Positions 7,143-11,163 of a stretch of 11,163 nucleotides of DNA are shown one piece after another. A program made the position numbers and the translations under genes. This DNA comes from Gemmatimonadota bacterium (lineage in GTDB: Bacteria > Gemmatimonadota > Gemmatimonadetes > Palauibacterales > Palauibacteraceae), in assembly GCA_030601615.1 (NCBI GenBank), contig JAUVTH010000024.1, forward strand, positions 1 to 11,163, given 5' to 3'. Below the pieces are notes generated by a model that was not told the origin of the DNA, ran no database searches, and saw only the letters and a list, made by a program, of their open reading frames with translations. The stretch's first letter is position 1. Every line of letters begins with the position of its first letter.

Positions 7143-7933
7143 CCGCGGACACGGACGAGAGTCCAAAGCATTCCTCGACCCGCCCCAGGTTTCTGTGCAC
7201 CAACGACGACGGCATTCACGCCCTCGGCCTGAGGTCGCTGATCGACGTTGCGTCACAACTGGGAGACGTCGACGTCGTAGCGCCAGATCGAGAGCAGAGT
7301 GCAACCAGCCACTCGCTGACGGTGCATCGGCCCCTCCGCGCGACGAAGACGCCCGAGGGCCACAACGTCATCGACGGCACACCGACCGACTGCGTGCTGA
7401 TCGGCATCAACCAGCTCCTCGCTGCTTCGCCCGACTTCGTCCTTTCGGGGATCAATCACGGGCCCAACATGGGCGAGGACGTGCTCTACTCGGGCACCGT
7501 GGCTGCCGCCATGGAAGGGACAATCCTCGGGATCCCGGCGATTGCCGTGTCCTATTCGAGCCGGATCTCGGACCGGATCCCCGCCTGGACGGATGTCCTG
7601 GTCGAGCTGATCGGCTCGCTGATTCAACGGTCGGATTTCCCCGAGGAGACCTTCTTCAACATCAACCTGCCGGACATTCCGGTCGAAGACATGAAGGGAG
7701 TCCGAGTCACGACCCTCGGGCGCCGCGTGTATTCGGATTCGCTCACGCGCCGAGAGGACCCTTCGGGCCGCGAGTACTACTGGATCGGTGGAGGCGTGTC
7801 CACCTGGAGTGGACGGGAGGACTCGGATTTTCGCGCGGTCCAGGCGGGCTACATCTCAATCACTCCGCTGCACCTGGACCTCACCAATTACCGGCTGATC
7901 AGCGAAGTTCGCACGTGGATGCAGGGCGGGTAG
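7139..7933 (+). CDS. surE: SurE, 5'/3'-nucleotidase (survival protein)
   Basis: A 264-residue metal-dependent phosphatase acting on nucleoside 5'- and 3'-monophosphates in the cytoplasm, linked in other bacteria to stationary-phase survival. The signature TNDDGIHALGL (21-31) supplies the metal ligands D23 and D24; by comparison with known SurE proteins, S54 (in REQSATSHSLT) and N106 (in SGINHGPN, 103-110) complete the site. GTPTDCVLIG (80-89) and YSGTVAAAMEG (117-127) are further family motifs. Length is typical (about 250-265). The ATG at 7139 overlaps the upstream stop as ATGA; the first 16 residues are a poorly conserved polar extension, so a later start cannot be excluded, but no other usual start codon precedes the NDDG motif. 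pcm overlaps the 3' end by 19 bases. The surE-pcm pairing also occurs in E. coli, which supports both calls. Confidence 0.95.
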   Translation: MTADTDESPKHSSTRPRFLCTNDDGIHALGLRSLIDVASQLGDVDVVAPDREQSATSHSLTVHRPLRATKTPEGHNVIDGTPTDCVLIGINQLLAASPDFVLSGINHGPNMGEDVLYSGTVAAAMEGTILGIPAIAVSYSSRISDRIPAWTDVLVELIGSLIQRSDFPEETFFNINLPDIPVEDMKGVRVTTLGRRVYSDSLTRREDPSGREYYWIGGGVSTWSGREDSDFRAVQAGYISITPLHLDLTNYRLISEVRTWMQGG

Positions 7934-8571
7934 ACCAGGCATACCGCCGGGATCGGCGACGTCTGATCGAGACCCTGCGAAGCGAAGGCGTGCAGGATCT
8001 CGCGATCCTGCACGCCTTCGACATGGTGCCGCGTCACATGTTCGTACCGGACGCCGTTCGTCATCGATCCTATGAGGACGTGGCGCTGCCGCTTGGCCAC
8101 GGCCAGACGATTTCCCGGCCGACCGCTCACGCGCTGCACCTGAGCCTGGCAGGGCTCGAAGGGAAGGAGATGGTCCTCGAGATCGGCACGGGTTCGGGAT
8201 ACCAAACGGCTTTGCTGACTCAGCTGGCCCGTCACGTATACTCCATCGAGACCGTGCCCGAGTTGGCGCGGCTGGCCGAGAAGCGACTCATGGACCTCGG
8301 ATTGCAGAACGTAACCCTGCGGACCGGGGACGGGAGCGGTGGCTGGCCGGAAAACGCCCCATATGATGTGATTCTTTGCGGGGCCGCTGCGCCTCGGATC
8401 CCTCGACCACTCATGGACCAGCTCGCCACGGGGGGGCTTCTGATCATCCCGGTGGGCGATGATGCAGGTCAGCGCCTCGTGCGGGTGACGGTGGACGAGA
8501 ACGGTGACGTACGGGAAGAGGCAGTGGACGACGCCCGATTCGTACCGCTGACGGGAGAGCAGGGTTGGTGA
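7915..8571 (+). CDS. pcm: Pcm, protein-L-isoaspartate O-methyltransferase
   Basis: A 218-residue SAM-dependent methyltransferase that methylates isoaspartyl residues in damaged proteins so that they can revert to aspartate. Family features appear in order: AFDMVPRHMFVP (34-45), the substrate-side loop LPLGHGQTISRPTAHAL (58-74) with serine 67, SAM motif I VLEIGTGSGYQTALL (87-101), SIETVPELA (110-118), TGDGSGGW (137-144), VILCGAAAPRIPRPLMDQL (152-170) and GGLLIIPVG (173-181). Length fits the family (about 205-220). The start is GTG 7915, the in-frame codon that gives the right length; it lies 19 bases inside surE with only a weak ribosome binding site (GCGAAG), implying coupled translation. The frame stays open far upstream through surE, but that extension is not conserved-looking. 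Followed 27 bases later by dedA. Confidence 0.95.
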   Translation: MDAGRVDQAYRRDRRRLIETLRSEGVQDLAILHAFDMVPRHMFVPDAVRHRSYEDVALPLGHGQTISRPTAHALHLSLAGLEGKEMVLEIGTGSGYQTALLTQLARHVYSIETVPELARLAEKRLMDLGLQNVTLRTGDGSGGWPENAPYDVILCGAAAPRIPRPLMDQLATGGLLIIPVGDDAGQRLVRVTVDENGDVREEAVDDARFVPLTGEQGW

Positions 8572-8598
8572 ATAGGACCGGTATCGACGGAGCTGTGC

Positions 8599-9270
8599 GT
8601 GACTGAAACGCTGATCCAGTATATCGAAGTCGGGGCGGAGCTCGGACGAACGTGGGGTCCGCTGATCGTTCTCGTGCTGATGGCGATCGAGAGCTCGTTT
8701 ATCCCGTTCCCCTCGGAGGTCGTGATGATCCCCGCAGGGTTCCTGGCAGCACGGGGCGAGCTTCTGCCCCCCGATCCGCATATTGGCCTGATCGTTGCGA
8801 TCGTCGCTGGGATCCTCGGGTCGCTGCTGGGAGCCTTCGTCAACTATGGACTATCCCTGCGACTCGGCAGGCCCTTCCTCTACCGATACGGGCGTTACTT
8901 CTTTCTCCCCCCGGCGGCGTTGGAGCGAGCAGAGGAGGTCTTCCGCCGGCACGGCGAGATCACGACTTTCGTGTGCCGGCTCATCCCCGCCGTCAGACAG
9001 CTCATCTCCATCCCCGCGGGTCTTTCCCGGATGCGGTTCGGCAGGTTCGCCCTGTTCACTGGGCTCGGCGCCGGAATATGGGTCGTCATTCTGAGTCTCG
9101 CCGGGTACGCGATGGGGAAGGAAACCCGGCAGATGACGTATGCGGAGCTGATCCCCGCCGGCGAGGCGCTCGTGGGAGACAACCTTCTCTGGATCTTCCT
9201 CGGCATTGCCCTGATCGTCGCGGTCTACATCTGGCTGCACCGTCGTATCATGCACGGCAGTCCGCATTGA
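8599..9270 (+). CDS. DedA/VTT-family inner-membrane protein
   Basis: A 223-residue polytopic membrane protein of the DedA (SNARE-associated/VTT) family. Members act in membrane homeostasis, and some are implicated in recycling undecaprenyl phosphate or flipping phospholipids; which applies here cannot be told. Hydrophobic segments cover about residues 21-36, 63-90, 145-172 and 196-213. Conserved family elements are the re-entrant loop ESSFIPFPSEVVMIPAGFLA (31-50) with glutamate 40, and CRLIPAVRQLISIPAG (126-141) with arginines 127 and 133 at the spacing seen in E. coli DedA proteins. The GTG at 8599 is supported by GGAG (8589-8592), six bases upstream. It is the last gene of the compact run, followed by 184 bases before the next likely start. 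A role alongside PlsY and GpsA in envelope lipids is inference from context. Confidence 0.9.
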   Translation: MTETLIQYIEVGAELGRTWGPLIVLVLMAIESSFIPFPSEVVMIPAGFLAARGELLPPDPHIGLIVAIVAGILGSLLGAFVNYGLSLRLGRPFLYRYGRYFFLPPAALERAEEVFRRHGEITTFVCRLIPAVRQLISIPAGLSRMRFGRFALFTGLGAGIWVVILSLAGYAMGKETRQMTYAELIPAGEALVGDNLLWIFLGIALIVAVYIWLHRRIMHGSPH

Positions 9271-9297
9271 CTGCGCAGCTGCGCTGCCCCTAGTTTC

Positions 9298-9357
9298 TCG
9301 TGCCTCATCGCACGAAGCACGAGCGACGTCCTGGCATGACGCGAGGCAGTGGACGTC
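9298..9357 (+). other. Inverted repeats in the dedA-to-TPR intergenic gap
   Basis: TCGTGC (9298-9303) pairs with GCACGA (9310-9315) around a 6-base loop. CTCGTGC (9297-9303) can alternatively pair with GCACGAG (9317-9323). A second repeat is GACGTCC (9325-9331) with GGACGTC (9351-9357). No T-run follows either, so an intrinsic terminator is not clear. They may end the dedA transcript, act as an operator for the next gene, or be chance. Confidence 0.3.
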
Positions 9358-9397
9358 GGATGGAGAGTGCGCGGATACGCTGTAAGGCGTTCTATTA

Positions 9398-9406
9398 ACT
9401 ATAGTT
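9398..9406 (+). promoter_or_regulatory. Candidate promoter element upstream of membrane TPR gene
   Basis: ACTATAGTT, identical to 873-881, contains TATAGT (9400-9405), a good -10 match. Transcription from it would begin near 9412, just after the ATG at 9407, so the following gene would start at ATG 9455 with a leader of about 40 bases. No clear -35 box is visible. Confidence 0.4.
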
Positions 9407-9454
9407 ATGACGCACCCGGTCAGTTCCCGGGGCACGGAAAGGTTCTGCGGTCAC

Positions 9455-10285
9455 ATGGCAAAGTCGATGGCCCGCGAGAAGCGGACCCAAGGCATCGATA
9501 CCGAAGATCACATTACAGAGAGAGCGGTCGAAGCGGCAGCCTGGGCCCAGCGCCACCGCCGGGTCGTCATGGCCGGTGGCATCGCCCTCGTGGCCGTAGT
9601 CGCCGCCTCATTCTACTACCAGGACTACCGCCAGAAACTGGTGGAGCGGGGGTCGGTCCGTTTGCAGGAGATACAGATCGCCTCCCAGTCGGCGGATATT
9701 GAGACGATCCGCTCCGAATTGCGTCTCTTCATCGACCAGTTTTCGGGAACCGCATATGCCAACCAGGCCCGCGTGGTGCTCGCAGACCTCGAGCTCCGGC
9801 GGGACAGCCTCGGGGCCGCTATCCGCGTCCTCGAGCCGCTGGCGGACCGAGGACGCGGCGATCCTCTTTCTTTCAGCGCCATCGGCATGATCGCCGCTGC
9901 CTACGATCAGGGCGGCGACGCCGATCGGTCACTGGACTGGTACGAGCGTCTGGAGAACGAGGCCCTGTTCGACTATCAGCGCCACGACGCGATGGCGGAG
10001 CAGGCGCGCCTGCACACCACCGCGGGACGCTATGACGAAGCAATCTCTCTGTATGAGCGGCTCGTGGGGGAGGCAGCGGAAGATCCCGCAGGCCAGGATG
10101 TCTACTCGGTTCGCCTCGGTGAAGTGCGCACCTTGAGCCAGTTCGGTGTCGCGCCGCCCGTTGTACTTCCGACGTCCGATAGCCAGGCGGATGAGGCGGA
10201 GCCTGCCAGCGAGCAGTCTGAGTCAGCAGAGGTGGACCCGGCAGAGGGAGGCGACGCAGCCACAGACGAGGGATCGGACCAGTAG
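9455..10285 (+). CDS. Membrane-anchored TPR protein (YfgM/TPR_21-like)
   Basis: A 276-residue protein with a cytoplasmic basic N-terminus (AKSMAREKR), one membrane helix at about residues 37-55 (VVMAGGIALVAVVAASFYY) and a TPR region outside (about 60-225: LRLFIDQFSGTAYANQARVVLADLELRRD, RYDEAISLYERLVGEAAED). The layout and the tyrosine-rich exit from the helix resemble YfgM-type TPR_21 proteins, which in E. coli associate with the SecYEG translocon and periplasmic chaperones; that role is only suggested here. The tail (about 230-276) is low-complexity and strongly acidic (EAEPASEQSESAEVDPAEGG), without proline-rich or lipid motifs. ATG 9455 was preferred over the in-frame ATG 9407, which overlaps a probable promoter. 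GGAAAGG (9436-9442) is a rather distant ribosome binding site, so ATG 9467 is also possible. The gene ends 93 bases before a dif-like site. Confidence 0.8.
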   Translation: MAKSMAREKRTQGIDTEDHITERAVEAAAWAQRHRRVVMAGGIALVAVVAASFYYQDYRQKLVERGSVRLQEIQIASQSADIETIRSELRLFIDQFSGTAYANQARVVLADLELRRDSLGAAIRVLEPLADRGRGDPLSFSAIGMIAAAYDQGGDADRSLDWYERLENEALFDYQRHDAMAEQARLHTTAGRYDEAISLYERLVGEAAEDPAGQDVYSVRLGEVRTLSQFGVAPPVVLPTSDSQADEAEPASEQSESAEVDPAEGGDAATDEGSDQ

Positions 10286-10378
10286 AAGGCTGATTCAGCG
10301 ACCTGCCAACGCTTCAGGGAACCGTCGAAGGTCGAATCCGGATTGCACGCAGAGGCCGTTTTCCTGATATTTGAGGTA

Positions 10379-10406
10379 ATGGCGCATAATATACATTATG
10401 TAAACT
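10379..10406 (+). other. dif: Chromosome dimer resolution site dif (XerC/XerD target)
   Basis: This 28-bp site is where XerC and XerD resolve chromosome dimers at the replication terminus, activated by FtsK at the division septum. The left (XerC) arm at 10379-10389 is ATGGCGCATAA, matching the E. coli arm at 8 of 11 positions including all of GCGCATAA. The 6-bp core at 10390-10395 is TATACA. The right (XerD) arm at 10396-10406 is TTATGTAAACT, matching E. coli at 9 of 11 and identical to B. subtilis dif, as I remember those sequences. The inner dyad CATAAT/ATTATG (10385-10390 and 10395-10400) is intact. It is an AT-rich island in GC-rich DNA, non-coding, and sits between convergent genes, as expected for a terminus. 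Only one copy is seen, so there is no sign of a dif-integrated element within the window. Confidence 0.9.
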
Positions 10407-10490
10407 AGCGCCGCCCGCTGTGCTGTCCTTCGGTCGTAGTCCGCCCGTTCTCTACGCGAGTCTCCTTCCCCGGGGCTCTTCAGCAACCTG

Positions 10491-11163
10491 CTAGAGACGT
10501 CCGAAGAGCGACAAGAACCGCAGGGCCCACACTCTCCATACGGCTTCCCGGACGATGGCGCGGGACATCTTGCTCTCGCCATCCATCCGATCCACGAAGA
10601 CGATCGGAACCTCGCCCACCCGGAAGCCCTTCTTCCAGGCCCGGAAGTCCATTTCGATCTGGAATGCGTAACCCGTGGAGCCGACCTTGCTGAAGTCGAT
10701 CGCCTCGAGGACCTCGCGCCGGAAGCACTTGAAACCGGCGGTGGCGTCCGACAGAGGGAGGCCGGTGATCACCCGTGCGTATTTGTTGGCGAACCACGAG
10801 AGGAGAAGCCGTGACATCGGCCAGTTGATCACGTTCACCCCGGTCACGTAGCGGGATCCGATCACGAGATCATAGTCCCCCTCGACCGCCAGAAGTAGAT
10901 CCGTCAGGTACTTCGGATCGTGCGAATGATCCGAGTCCATCTCGAGAAGGTAGTCGTATCCCCGCTCCAGGCCCCACGTGAACCCGAGGAGGTAGGCGCT
11001 TCCCAGGCCCTGCTTCCCCTCTCGGTGGATGACGCTCACCCGGTCGCTCTCCTCCGCCATCCGGTCGGCGATCTCACCCGTACCGTCGGGTGACCCGTCG
11101 TCTACCACAAGCACGTCAATACGGGAATCACGATCCAGAACGACTGGCACGATCGTGGGCAGG
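10491..11163 (-). CDS. GT2 glycosyltransferase, polyprenol-phosphate-mannose synthase-like (5' end outside window)
   Basis: C-terminal 224 residues of a GT-A fold family 2 glycosyltransferase resembling dolichol/polyprenol monophosphate mannose synthase (DPM1), which moves a sugar from a nucleotide donor to a lipid-phosphate carrier on the cytoplasmic membrane face. The frame is open to the window edge, where LPTIVPVVLDR matches the region just after the usual TYNE-type start of the family; the GTG at 11150 is probably internal. Visible motifs are VDDGSPDGT (donor binding), GLGSAYLLGF, the metal-binding DSD in EMDSDHSHDP, VIGSRYV, SDATAGFKCFRREVL, GYAFQIEM and FVDRMDGESKM. No membrane helices follow the catalytic domain, as in the short DPM1 type. 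The donor and product cannot be fixed from sequence; mannose is the family default. It is transcribed toward the dif-like site, converging on the TPR gene. Confidence 0.88.
   Translation of the reverse strand, partial: LPTIVPVVLDRDSRIDVLVVDDGSPDGTGEIADRMAEESDRVSVIHREGKQGLGSAYLLGFTWGLERGYDYLLEMDSDHSHDPKYLTDLLLAVEGDYDLVIGSRYVTGVNVINWPMSRLLLSWFANKYARVITGLPLSDATAGFKCFRREVLEAIDFSKVGSTGYAFQIEMDFRAWKKGFRVGEVPIVFVDRMDGESKMSRAIVREAVWRVWALRFLSLFGRL

Noticed and set aside
6300..7304. Long - strand open frame (334 codons) across gpsA, the MerR-like gene and surE.
   Set aside because: It spans three well-supported + strand genes and shows only low-complexity serine/arginine-rich sequence.
7195..7914. The pcm frame stays open for 240 codons upstream, suggesting a longer fusion protein.
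   Set aside because: That part is the +1 shadow of surE; the Pcm domain begins at normal length from GTG 7915.
7888..8781. Long - strand open frame (297 codons) across pcm and the start of dedA.
   Set aside because: It is antisense to conserved genes and has no family motif.
9407..9454. ATG 9407 as the start of the membrane TPR gene.
   Set aside because: It abuts a -10-like TATAGT, so the transcript would start after it, and the 16 added residues show no conserved character.
10286..10490. Possible bidirectional terminator between the convergent genes.
   Set aside because: I found no GC stem followed by a T-run; the only clear structure in this gap is the dif-like site.
1..11163. Mobile element, phage, CRISPR or defence system.
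   Set aside because: No transposase, integrase, direct repeat array or defence protein motif is visible; the content is core metabolism and repair.

Overview
The window is 11.2 kb of high-GC bacterial chromosome (62-65% GC in the two 0.66-kb stretches I counted by hand). It is almost entirely core genes. I see no insertion sequence, phage gene, CRISPR array, tRNA or rRNA. The gene order (uvrC, TPR protein, DUF512 protein, der, plsY, gpsA, MerR-like, surE, pcm, dedA, membrane TPR protein) and the periplasmic TPR/FxLyD protein suggest a diderm bacterium, perhaps Gemmatimonadota. That assignment is from memory and is tentative.

Layout. Positions 2-721 are the 3' end of uvrC (nucleotide excision repair). 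Positions 891-2237 encode an exported TPR protein with a C-terminal FxLyD-like domain. The 261-base gap that follows holds what looks like a frameshifted DUF2007-type gene. From 2499 to 9270 there is one tightly packed run of seven genes: a DUF512 radical-SAM protein, der (ribosome-assembly GTPase), plsY and gpsA (glycerol-3-phosphate synthesis and acylation, the first steps of phospholipid synthesis), a small MerR-like regulator, surE and pcm (nucleotidase and isoaspartyl repair methyltransferase, a pair also adjacent in E. coli), and dedA (VTT-type membrane protein). Neighbours overlap by 4-43 bases or are separated by 24-27 bases, which indicates an operon with translational coupling. A membrane-anchored TPR protein follows at 9455-10285. 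All of these are on the + strand.

The most notable element lies in the gap between the last + strand gene and a convergent, partial polyprenol-phosphate-mannose-synthase-like glycosyltransferase on the - strand (10491 to the window end). Positions 10379-10406 are a 28-bp site with the architecture of a XerCD dif site: an 11-bp XerC arm, a 6-bp core and an 11-bp XerD arm. The XerD arm is identical to that of B. subtilis dif as I remember it. If this is right, the window spans the replication terminus. The gene orientation fits: everything points toward the site from both sides. GC skew also changes sign across it, weakly.

A second regulatory observation is that the two TPR genes outside the compact operon share the AT-rich 9-mer ACTATAGTT just upstream, containing a TATAGT -10-like hexamer.
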